From assembly GCA_029935455.1 (NCBI GenBank), contig JAOZKI010000014.1:1-33126 (forward strand): a stretch of DNA of 33,126 bases, in the 5' to 3' direction. The notes under the pieces were generated by a model that saw nothing but the letters and a program-made list of their open reading frames with translations, was not told the DNA's origin and searched no databases. This document shows, one piece after another, positions 8,395 to 14,627 of the stretch. Origin of the DNA: Lysobacterales bacterium. GTDB taxonomy: Bacteria; Pseudomonadota; Gammaproteobacteria; Xanthomonadales; SZUA-36. Within the stretch, counting starts at the first letter, position 1, and each line of letters begins with the position of its first letter. A program made the translations under genes and the position numbers.

Positions 8395-9936
8395 ATGCGC
8401 TGTTCAAGCCTGCTCCTGCTGCTGTTGCTCATTCTGGCTGGGTGCACCACCGTGCCACAGCAGTTTGAGCAACCGGAAAGCAGCGCCTGGATCACGCCTG
8501 AGACCACCCGCATGGGTGCTTTCTTTCTGCAAAGTGATGGCGCCGGCGCCGGGCGCTCCGGCGTGCGCCTGCTTCCCCGCGGCGACGAAGCATTCATTAC
8601 CCGCTTCGCACTGGCGGCGCAGGCCGAACACACACTGGACCTGCAATATTACCTGTGGAAAGGCGATACCACGGGCCAGGCCCTGCTACATCAGGTACTG
8701 GAAGCGGCCGACCGTGGCGTGCGGGTGCGCATTCTAATCGACGATATCTACCATAGCGGCCGCGATCAGGTATACGCAGCCATCAACACCCATCCGCAGG
8801 TCGAAGTTCGCGTTTTTAACCCGGTGGGTGCCCGCGGGCTGGGGCGCAATCTGAACTTTATCGGTCGCAAGGGTGAGCTCAATCACCGCATGCACAACAA
8901 GATTTTTCTGGCGGACAACGCGGTCGCCATACTCGGCGGGCGCAATATTGGCGATGACTACTTCGGCATTGATCCCAAACTCAACTTTCGTGACCTTGAT
9001 GTGCTGACGGTGGGGCCTGCAGCCCGTGAGGCCGGCGCGGCCTTTGATGATTACTGGAACTCTCGCCGCGCGGTGCCAATCGAGGTGATCTACCAGCACA
9101 GCTTGCCGCCCTCACAGCTACTCCGCATGCGCACGGAACTGGATGCCCGGCTAAGTGACTTTCTCGACGCCATGCCCTACCGCGTGCCTCTGGCGCAGCC
9201 GGAGCTGGAGCAAAGAATGCGCGCGCTCGAGCAGCAGATGGTTTGGGCGCCCGCCGAGATCGTGGTCGACACGCTGGAGCGTTTTGAAGGCGGTGAGACC
9301 TCCGCCTTCGTCACACTGGCAGAGCGCCTGCATCCAGAAATGCGCGAGGAAGTGGTGGTGCAGACCGCCTACCTGATTCCAACCCAGGAGGGCATTGACG
9401 CCATCGCCGCCGATATAGATCGAGGCGTTCGCTATCGGGTCATGACCAATTCCCTGCTGTCTAATAACCATCTGTCCGTACACGGGCACTATAAGAAGTA
9501 TCGCAAGCCGCTCCTGGAGGCGGGTGTAGAACTCTACGAATTGCGTGCTGATGCGGCTCTGCTGGCCTATTACGATTCCCTGGATGACCGCGCGGACAAT
9601 GCCCATGCGGGCCTGCACACGAAAGCCTTTGTGATTGATCGGCGCTACAGCATGATCGGATCCTTCAATATGGATCCGCGCTCGCGGATCTGGAACTCCG
9701 AAATTGGCCTGCTGGTGGACAGCGAGGCATTTGCGGAACGGGTGCTGGCGGAAATGGACGACGAATTTGCGCCGGGTACGGCCTATCGCTTGTCGCTGGA
9801 TGAGCGTGGCAAAGTGCGCTGGACCTTGGACCTCCCGGACGGGGCGCAAAGCTGGAGCCACGACCCGGAAGCCTCTCTCTGGAAACGCTTCCTGGCAACG
9901 CTGATCGGCTGGCTGCCCATTGAGCAGGAACTGTAG
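8395..9936 (+). CDS. Phospholipase D/cardiolipin synthase-like lipoprotein (ClsC/YmdC-related)
   Basis: Phosphatidyltransferase-superfamily protein of 513 residues with both HKD motifs: HNKIFLAD (H167, K169, D174) followed by GGRNIGDDYF, and HTKAFVID (H408, K410, D415) followed by GSFNMDPRS. This fits cardiolipin synthase C-like enzymes. The start at 8395 was chosen because it opens directly with a lipoprotein signal (MRCSSLLLLLLLILAGC, lipobox Cys17) and GGAAA precedes it. An ATG 25 codons earlier would bury that signal. Mature residue 18 is threonine, not aspartate, so outer-membrane sorting is plausible. It acts at the periplasmic membrane face. No YmdB-like partner is adjacent. Confidence 0.85.
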   Translation: MRCSSLLLLLLLILAGCTTVPQQFEQPESSAWITPETTRMGAFFLQSDGAGAGRSGVRLLPRGDEAFITRFALAAQAEHTLDLQYYLWKGDTTGQALLHQVLEAADRGVRVRILIDDIYHSGRDQVYAAINTHPQVEVRVFNPVGARGLGRNLNFIGRKGELNHRMHNKIFLADNAVAILGGRNIGDDYFGIDPKLNFRDLDVLTVGPAAREAGAAFDDYWNSRRAVPIEVIYQHSLPPSQLLRMRTELDARLSDFLDAMPYRVPLAQPELEQRMRALEQQMVWAPAEIVVDTLERFEGGETSAFVTLAERLHPEMREEVVVQTAYLIPTQEGIDAIAADIDRGVRYRVMTNSLLSNNHLSVHGHYKKYRKPLLEAGVELYELRADAALLAYYDSLDDRADNAHAGLHTKAFVIDRRYSMIGSFNMDPRSRIWNSEIGLLVDSEAFAERVLAEMDDEFAPGTAYRLSLDERGKVRWTLDLPDGAQSWSHDPEASLWKRFLATLIGWLPIEQEL

Positions 9937-9989
9937 AGCCAACACTGGCACCCATAGGCAAGCTTTGGAGCGATCGCTACAATCGCGCC

Positions 9990-10559
9990 ATGGATTCATT
10001 TTATCTCCAGGACGGCACGCTCAGCCTGCGCGGCATGCGCGCAGAAGACGCCCGCTTTGTACAGCAGTGCCGGACACACCCGGAGGTGGCCCGCTTTCAG
10101 TCCTGGCGACCGGCTACCGTCGCCGAGGTTGTGGCGCTGGCGCAAGAACAGGAAGGCCGGGCGCCAGGCATGCAAGAAGAACCCTTCCAGGTCGTCATCG
10201 CACTGCAGGACGCGCAGGGCCAGGAGCATCGGGTGGGCGATATGGGTACCGGCGCTTTCGATCCGGGACGCCAGATGGAGCTGGGCATCGTGCTCGATCC
10301 AGCCTGGCAGGGACGCGGACTGGCCTCCCGCGCCTGCCGCCTGCTACTAACGCATCTTTTTACAGTCGGACTGCATCGGGTCACGGCCCGAATCGACCCT
10401 CGCAATGGTCCTTCACTGCGCCTGTTTGAGCGCCTGGGCTTCGAACACGAGGGCCAGGAGCATCAGTGTTGTTGGGATGAGCACTATCAGGAATGGACCG
10501 ACGAAGTGCTTTTTGCCATGCTCGCGAGCCGCTGGCCCCATTACCCTGACGGCCGCTAA
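9990..10559 (+). CDS. GNAT family N-acetyltransferase (RimJ/RimL-like)
   Basis: Acetyl-CoA-dependent acetyltransferase of 189 residues. The GNAT fold is indicated by the opening LRGMRAEDA, the strand-loop-helix MELGIVLDPAWQGRGLASRA with the acetyl-CoA pyrophosphate loop (QGRGLA), and the C-terminal RVTARIDPRNGPSLRLFERLGFEHEG, typical of RimJ/RimL and small-molecule acetyltransferases. The acceptor cannot be predicted. It lies 53 bases after the PLD-like gene and could be co-transcribed with it. Confidence 0.85.
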   Translation: MDSFYLQDGTLSLRGMRAEDARFVQQCRTHPEVARFQSWRPATVAEVVALAQEQEGRAPGMQEEPFQVVIALQDAQGQEHRVGDMGTGAFDPGRQMELGIVLDPAWQGRGLASRACRLLLTHLFTVGLHRVTARIDPRNGPSLRLFERLGFEHEGQEHQCCWDEHYQEWTDEVLFAMLASRWPHYPDGR

Positions 10560-10785
10560 CGCCCTTGGTATATGCTGGGGTTCATTGACAGGCCGTGCAA
10601 CGGCTAAAAACCGAAGCGCGACGCAGGAGAGAGAAGGCTGTGACCGGAGCAAAACGTCTCCTCCGGCCAGGCCCCCTGGCATTGATCGACCGCTGATACC
10701 GCATACCAATCAACGGCCATATTGCCTTGCCGGGTGCCTGCCCCAAGCTTAGTGAGCTGAACTTTTTACAACAGGATACTTTTCT
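10560..10785 (+). other. 226-bp intergenic region with two consecutive hairpins
   Basis: Between the GNAT gene and the small acidic protein. CCGGAG (10644-10649) can pair with CTCCGG (10661-10666). Directly after it, GCCAG can pair with CTGGC around GCCCC (about 10666-10680). There is no T-run, so these are not classical terminators. They could be 5'-leader structure of the downstream gene. AGGA with a nine-base spacer precedes the ATG at 10786. Confidence 0.3.
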
Positions 10786-11193
10786 ATGAGCGACCCTATG
10801 CAGGAACAGGACATCCAGATGGATGGCGCAAATCTCGCGCGCGAAGACGTGTTCACGGACAGCCGCATCGGCACAATCCGGCGCCTCACGCCCGTCACGG
10901 AAGACGGCAGCGAAGACAGCAACCGTGAGGTTCAGTACATCGGTTCCACGCAAATCATGACCCCAGCGGGTGCCTTGCCGCTAACATTTGAATTACCCAA
11001 CGAATCACTGGCTGCGGCCGTTGCCGGTTTCGGTGATGCCGCCAAGGAAGCGGTGGAACGCACCATGGAAGAGCTCAAGGAAATGCAGCGCCAGGCGGCC
11101 TCTCAAATTGTGGTACCGAAAGGCGGCATGGATCCTGGCATGGGTGGCATGGGTGGGGCTGGCGGCCCCGGCGGCGGCATCCAGATGCCCTAA
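10786..11193 (+). CDS. Conserved hypothetical cytoplasmic protein with Gly/Met-rich tail
   Basis: I recognise the general pattern (EDVFTDxRxGTIRRLTPV, GSTQIMTPxGALPLTFELP) as recurrent in marine gammaproteobacteria, but know no function. The 135-residue product has an acidic N terminus and a compact middle domain (about 25-70). A helical segment follows (LAAAVAGFGDAAKEAVERTM), and the last 25 residues are rich in Gly, Met and Pro (DPGMGGMGGAGGPGGG). No signal peptide. AGGA precedes the start. It ends two bases before the exported cyclophilin, so the two are almost certainly co-transcribed. Confidence 0.75.
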   Translation: MSDPMQEQDIQMDGANLAREDVFTDSRIGTIRRLTPVTEDGSEDSNREVQYIGSTQIMTPAGALPLTFELPNESLAAAVAGFGDAAKEAVERTMEELKEMQRQAASQIVVPKGGMDPGMGGMGGAGGPGGGIQMP

Positions 11194-11195
11194 CC

Positions 11196-12083
11196 ATGAG
11201 TCGGCCAGGGGGGAAATTCTGCCGATTCCTGAGCCTGTTGGCCGGGCTGTTGCTGAGCAGCAACCTGGCCGCTCAGGAGGGTCAGATCTGGCGCAAGGTA
11301 GCGCCAGAAAATCTGGTCTTTATTGGCATGCGCGAGGGCGAAATCGTCCTGGAACTGAACCCGGACTTTGCGCCAGTAACCAGCGCCCGTTTCCGCGATC
11401 TGGTGCGTGAGGATTTCTACCGCGGCCTGAGTTTCTACCGCGTCATCGAAGGCTTTGTTGCGCAGGCAGGCACAGAAAGTGCCTTGCCGCCCAAACCGGA
11501 CCAGCAATTGCCCCCGGAATTTGAGCGCAGCTGGGATGCCGCGCTGAACTGGACACCGGTTCAAACGGATGACCTATATGCTGCGCGAACCGGTTTTGTA
11601 GACGGTGTGCCCGCCGCACGTGCGGATGGGCAGATTTGGCTTGCCCACTGCCCGGGCGCCGTGGCCATGGCGCGCGATACGGCGCCTGACTCGGGCAGCA
11701 CCGACTTCTACATTGTGCTGGGCCAGGCGCCACGCTATCTGGACCGCAACCTAACGATTTTTGCGCGCGTGATCGATGGCATGGAGGTGGCTCAGCGCAT
11801 TCAGCGTGGCGCCGCCGGGGACAATGGCATGATCACCAACGACCTCGCTCGCAGCCGCATTGGACGCATGCGCCTGTTTGATCAACTCAGCGCGGAAGAG
11901 CGCCGGGAATACTACGTGGTCGACACCAACAGTGAATACTTTCGCAAGACCCTGGAACAGCGACGAGAACGTCGCGATGCCTTCTTTATCCAAAGCCCGC
12001 CCGCGGTGCTGGATGTGTGCCAGGTGCCCGTGGCCAGTCGCGCAGAGCGGGTCGGCATCAGTCGGGAACTGAACCCCAACTAA
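11196..12083 (+). CDS. Exported cyclophilin-type peptidyl-prolyl cis-trans isomerase
   Basis: Periplasmic foldase candidate of 295 residues. A signal peptide (FCRFLSLLAGLLLSSNLAAQ) ends near residue 27. The cyclophilin domain follows: IVLELNPDFAPVTSARFRDLV, DFYRGLSFYRVIEGFVAQAG, GAVAMARDTAPDSGSTDFYIVLG and YLDRNLTIFARVIDGMEV are canonical blocks. An insertion of about 60 residues sits between the FVAQAG and GAVAMAR blocks. The C-terminal extension of about 70 residues is outside the standard fold. It lies two bases after the small acidic protein gene. Confidence 0.87.
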   Translation: MSRPGGKFCRFLSLLAGLLLSSNLAAQEGQIWRKVAPENLVFIGMREGEIVLELNPDFAPVTSARFRDLVREDFYRGLSFYRVIEGFVAQAGTESALPPKPDQQLPPEFERSWDAALNWTPVQTDDLYAARTGFVDGVPAARADGQIWLAHCPGAVAMARDTAPDSGSTDFYIVLGQAPRYLDRNLTIFARVIDGMEVAQRIQRGAAGDNGMITNDLARSRIGRMRLFDQLSAEERREYYVVDTNSEYFRKTLEQRRERRDAFFIQSPPAVLDVCQVPVASRAERVGISRELNPN

Positions 12084-12109
12084 GCGCAAGCCGAGATGGT
12101 GCAGACAGC

Positions 12110-13273
12110 ATGTTGAATCGATATATGAAACGCCAACTCACTTGCGCCCTACTGCTTAGCCTGAGCCTGATCGGCCCCCTATCCGCGGCCGAATATTTTC
12201 CGCCACGCGGTGACTGGGAGCGCATCAGCCCCGCCGCGGCGGGCTTTAAACCAGAAGCCCTTAAAACCGCCGTGGCCCTCGCTCAATCCCGTGTGGCGCT
12301 CGAACCGCGGGACCTCCGAATCTCCATCCAGGAAGCCTTTGGCCGAGAACCGAATTTCCGCATCCTGGGACCAACGGGCACCCGCGAGGGCGGCTCGGGG
12401 CTGATTATTCGGGGCGGCAAGATCGTCGCCGAGTGGGGTGATCTCAGTCGCCCGGAAATGACCTTCAGTGTGGTCAAAAGCTACCTGTCGACCGTGGCCG
12501 GCCTGGCCTGGGGCAAGGGCCTGATCAGGGATCTCAATGCGCCGGTCGCTGAGCTGGTCAAGGACGGGAGCTTTGCCTCTGAGCACAATCGCAAGATCAC
12601 CTGGCATCATCTGCTGAACCAAACCTCGGACTGGTCCGGTGAGCTTTGGGAAACCTGGGATTGGGCGGATCGGCCGGTCGGCGATGACCCCTCTGCGTGG
12701 GCCCAGCGGGCACGGCATGAGCCAGGCAGTTTCTACAAGTACAACGACGTGCGCGTCAACCTGCTGGCCTATAGTTTGCTACAGGTGCTGCGCGAACCGC
12801 TGCCGGTAGTGCTGCGCCGGGAACTGATGGATCCCATCGGCGCCTCGCCCAGTTGGCGCTGGCATGGCTATGACAATTCCTGGGTCACCCTGGACGGTCA
12901 GAGCATGCAGTCCGTCTCCGGCGGCGGTCATTTCGGCGGAGGCCTGTTTATCGACACCTTGGACCATGCACGGTTTGGCTTGTTAATGCTGCGCGAAGGC
13001 CGCTGGCAGGATCAGCAACTGGTCCCGGACGGCTGGCTGGAACGGGCCCTCAGGCCCAGCACCGCGCGCTCCGATTATGGTTATCTCTGGTGGCTGAATA
13101 CGAATCGGGAGCGCATTCCGGCGGCTCCGGAAGCGGCTTTCTGGGCCGCGGGCTTCGGCGGCAACTATATCTATATGGACCCGGAGCATGATCTGCTACT
13201 GGTGCTGCGCTGGACGCCTGCCTTGGAAGAAATCGTGACCGCGATCATGGCTGCACTTGTGCCCGGCAGCTGA
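12110..13273 (+). CDS. Serine hydrolase of the beta-lactamase / penicillin-binding-protein fold
   Basis: Exported hydrolase of 387 residues. The signal peptide core (LTCALLLSLSLIGPLSAA) ends near residue 27 counting from the ATG at 12110; an ATG five codons later (12125) is equally possible. The catalytic SxxK is S120-V-V-K123 in MTFSVVKSYLS. The second motif is represented by Y211 in KYNDVRVNLL, and SGGGHFGGG supplies the third glycine-rich block. Relatives include esterases, peptidases and class C beta-lactamase-like proteins, so the substrate is open. Upstream spacing of 26 bases to the cyclophilin gene suggests one transcript. Confidence 0.85.
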   Translation: MLNRYMKRQLTCALLLSLSLIGPLSAAEYFPPRGDWERISPAAAGFKPEALKTAVALAQSRVALEPRDLRISIQEAFGREPNFRILGPTGTREGGSGLIIRGGKIVAEWGDLSRPEMTFSVVKSYLSTVAGLAWGKGLIRDLNAPVAELVKDGSFASEHNRKITWHHLLNQTSDWSGELWETWDWADRPVGDDPSAWAQRARHEPGSFYKYNDVRVNLLAYSLLQVLREPLPVVLRRELMDPIGASPSWRWHGYDNSWVTLDGQSMQSVSGGGHFGGGLFIDTLDHARFGLLMLREGRWQDQQLVPDGWLERALRPSTARSDYGYLWWLNTNRERIPAAPEAAFWAAGFGGNYIYMDPEHDLLLVLRWTPALEEIVTAIMAALVPGS

Positions 13274-13356
13274 AGCGGACCGGCGGTTCTGACCTCCCGC
13301 GGGGAAGCTGCCCGTGTGGCTGCGCCTGGCGCGCATCCTATGGCAATCACGAAGCC

Positions 13357-13977
13357 CTAGACAGACACTGCCGACAAGTCGGGAAAATAGCCCTGTAACA
13401 ACAAATTCGGCGGTGCCAGCGCCGCCAGTAAGTCCGCGTCGCGACGGGCCAGCAGATGCTGAAAATGCCGCGGTCGCAGCAACAGCAACTCCAGTTCACG
13501 ACCGATCCGACGGGCGGCCAGTTTGAGGGCAGGTTCCAGTTGTTCCCGTCCACCCCCCTCACAAACCAGCAGCAATTTCAGGTGTTTGTTTGACTGTTCC
13601 AGGCCAGCCCCAAAAAGCAGGGCCAACTCTGGGGCTGGTGACAGGCTATCCAGCGCCTCTCGAAACACCATATGGCTGCCAAAACTTTTCACCACCATGC
13701 GGCGAAGCTCTGCATAGAAGGGACTTGCCGGATTGGCCTGGTAATGCCGCTGATTACCTCTGCGCTCCACCGTCAGCAGGCCCACGGCACTAAGGCGGGC
13801 AAGCTCCCGCTGCACAGCGCCCGTACCCACAGCAACCCGACGCACAACCTCATTGGCATAGAACGAGCGCTCGGGATAGCCATAGAACAGAGATAACACA
13901 CGGCGGCGCGAGCGCGTGAACAGTGCGCGCCACAGATCCTTACCTTGCCCATAAACACCCATATAAGGTACGATCAT
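13357..13977 (-). CDS. Winged-helix regulator fused to a degenerate nucleotidyltransferase domain
   Basis: Probable DNA-binding regulator of 206 residues. Residues 12-85 form an ArsR/MarR-like winged helix (RRRVLSLFYGYPERSFYANE, VQRELARLSAVGLLTVERRG). The C-terminal half matches the position of a minimal nucleotidyltransferase domain in known HTH-NT fusions. There the family pattern GSxARGE...SDxD is replaced by FGAGLEQSNKHLKLLL, so the catalytic aspartates are gone. Start choice is unresolved. The ATG at 13977 lies inside a palindrome and has GAGG only one base away. The ATG at 13962 would suit a nearly leaderless transcript from TATGAT (13973-13978, reverse strand). It is divergent from the candidate RNA at 13981. 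Confidence 0.75.
   Translation of the reverse strand: MIVPYMGVYGQGKDLWRALFTRSRRRVLSLFYGYPERSFYANEVVRRVAVGTGAVQRELARLSAVGLLTVERRGNQRHYQANPASPFYAELRRMVVKSFGSHMVFREALDSLSPAPELALLFGAGLEQSNKHLKLLLVCEGGGREQLEPALKLAARRIGRELELLLLRPRHFQHLLARRDADLLAALAPPNLLLQGYFPDLSAVSV
13945..13974 (+). promoter_or_regulatory. Candidate rightward sigma70 promoter for the structured RNA
   Basis: TTGCCC (13945-13950) and TACGAT (13969-13974) are separated by 18 bases, giving an expected start near 13981. The -35 lies within the first codons of the divergent regulator gene. Confidence 0.4.
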
Positions 13978-13980
13978 ACC
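13967..13980. promoter_or_regulatory. 14-bp near-palindrome, candidate operator
   Basis: GGTACGATCATACC reads the same on both strands except for one mismatched position pair. It covers the -10 of the rightward candidate promoter and the first ATG of the leftward regulator, so a bound regulator would block both. Autorepression is an inference from position only. Confidence 0.4.
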
Positions 13981-14243
13981 TCATTTGGGTTTTTCTGGTG
14001 CCAGACCACACCGCATTGGAAAAGCCGGATGAGTGTCCAAGGACGCAGCTGGCTGTTCTGGTTTGCTGCACGGGACGCTACCCTGAAGGGGTGTCAGATT
14101 TCGGAGCCAACGAGCCGAAAGTGCTGCATGGGCTACACCACCCACAGCCAGCTAAGCCCGGGCGCAAGGGCCCTGCAAGGATCAGGACGGGTTGAATTCA
14201 GGGTAGGTTGTTATGGCCGGCCGCAGTTGCGGCCGGCATTTTT
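13981..14243 (+). ncRNA. Candidate structured small RNA with possible pseudoknot
   Basis: A stretch of about 263 nt with a promoter-like element before it and a strong intrinsic terminator at its end. Two exact 10-base complementarities are present. 14047-14056 (AGCTGGCTGT) pairs with 14144-14153, and 14078-14087 (CTACCCTGAA) pairs with 14197-14206. The second 5' arm lies inside the first helix and its 3' arm outside, so together they form a pseudoknot. Local helices fit between them: TTTCGG/CCGAAA (14099-14104/14115-14120), enclosed by GGTGT/ACACC (14090-14094/14135-14139). Seven GGA triplets occur, one in the loop of CCTG-CAAGGAT-CAGG. It does not match my memory of 6S, tmRNA, RNase P, SRP or common riboswitches. 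No plausible protein frame ends before the terminator. Confidence 0.45.
14216..14243 (+). terminator. Strong rho-independent terminator
   Basis: Nine-base perfect stem GCCGGCCGC / GCGGCCGGC around the loop AGTT (14216-14237), followed by ATTTTT. No gene ends just upstream on this strand, which implies a non-coding transcript. Confidence 0.75.
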
Positions 14244-14304
14244 CCTGGACGCCCTGAAATGATGAGATTTTTTCACGCGCTGTCAGTATGCCCGCCGTGA
14301 CAAA

Positions 14305-14320
14305 GGCCTGATATCAGGCC
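14305..14320. repeat. Perfect 16-bp palindrome
   Basis: GGCCTGATATCAGGCC is fully self-complementary. It sits between the first terminator and the next candidate promoter. No T-run follows, so it is more likely a protein site or a transcript hairpin than a terminator. Confidence 0.5.
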
Positions 14321-14325
14321 CCTTC

Positions 14326-14377
14326 AAATGCAAGCGACTCGCATTTAGCCATAAATGCACGTATAGTGTGTCGCATT
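14326..14377. promoter_or_regulatory. Alternating AATGC/GCATT half-sites around a putative -10
   Basis: AAATGC (14326), GCATTT (14341), AAATGC (14353) and GCATT (14373) alternate in orientation. TATAGT at 14362-14367 could be a -10, giving a rightward start near 14374. The -35 region is poor, as would suit an activated or regulated promoter. The binding protein is unknown. Confidence 0.35.
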
Positions 14378-14610
14378 AGCGCGGTTTTCACGAAAATTTT
14401 CGATTCAGTGAAACAACCCGGACGTCCCCACGCCGGCATCGCCAGAAAAAATATGCAGCTTTTCCGAGACTTAGGGAAGCTGAGATGGGCGAGCCGCCAG
14501 TTGAGTTTTAGTCACGTGGAGTGCTGGCAAACCTTTGCTGCCAGCACCATGGAATTACGTCGCCACCCGCGTGATTAATAGAAAGCCCGGCTTCTCCTGG
14601 CCGGGCTTTC
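14374..14610 (+). ncRNA. Second candidate small RNA or untranslated transcript
   Basis: About 237 nt between a putative -10 (14362) and a bidirectional terminator (14581-14610). Local helices are visible: TTTCAC/GTGAAA (14386-14391/14408-14413) enclosing CGAAAATTTTCG, and a perfect 8-base hairpin GTGCTGGC/GCCAGCAC (14521-14528/14540-14547). I see no convincing ORF. This is weaker than the first candidate because long-range pairing is not evident and the promoter is poor. Confidence 0.3.
14581..14610. terminator. Bidirectional terminator hairpin
   Basis: An 11-base perfect stem (GAAAGCCCGGC / GCCGGGCTTTC, 14581-14591 and 14600-14610) with loop TTCTCCTG. It lies 18 bases past the ABC transporter stop on the reverse strand. 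It could also end rightward transcripts from 14374. Confidence 0.7.
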
Positions 14611-14627
14611 ACTTATTCGCAGGCAGC

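Noticed and set aside
9151-9999. 282-codon leftward frame opposite the phospholipase-D-like gene
   Set aside because: Shadow of a gene with both HKD motifs; its translation shows no recognisable family.
13981-14243. CsrB/RsmZ-type regulator-sponge RNA because of seven GGA triplets
   Set aside because: For this base composition several GGA are expected by chance, and only one sits clearly in a hairpin loop; the crossing long helices are not typical of that class.
13945-14262. 105-codon rightward frame across the structured RNA
   Set aside because: It reads straight through the strong terminator at 14216-14243, has no ribosome-binding site and resembles no protein; the RNA structure explains the sequence better.
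14366-14578. 70-codon frame in the second orphan unit
   Set aside because: No ribosome-binding site, no recognisable protein pattern, and it runs through the local hairpins.
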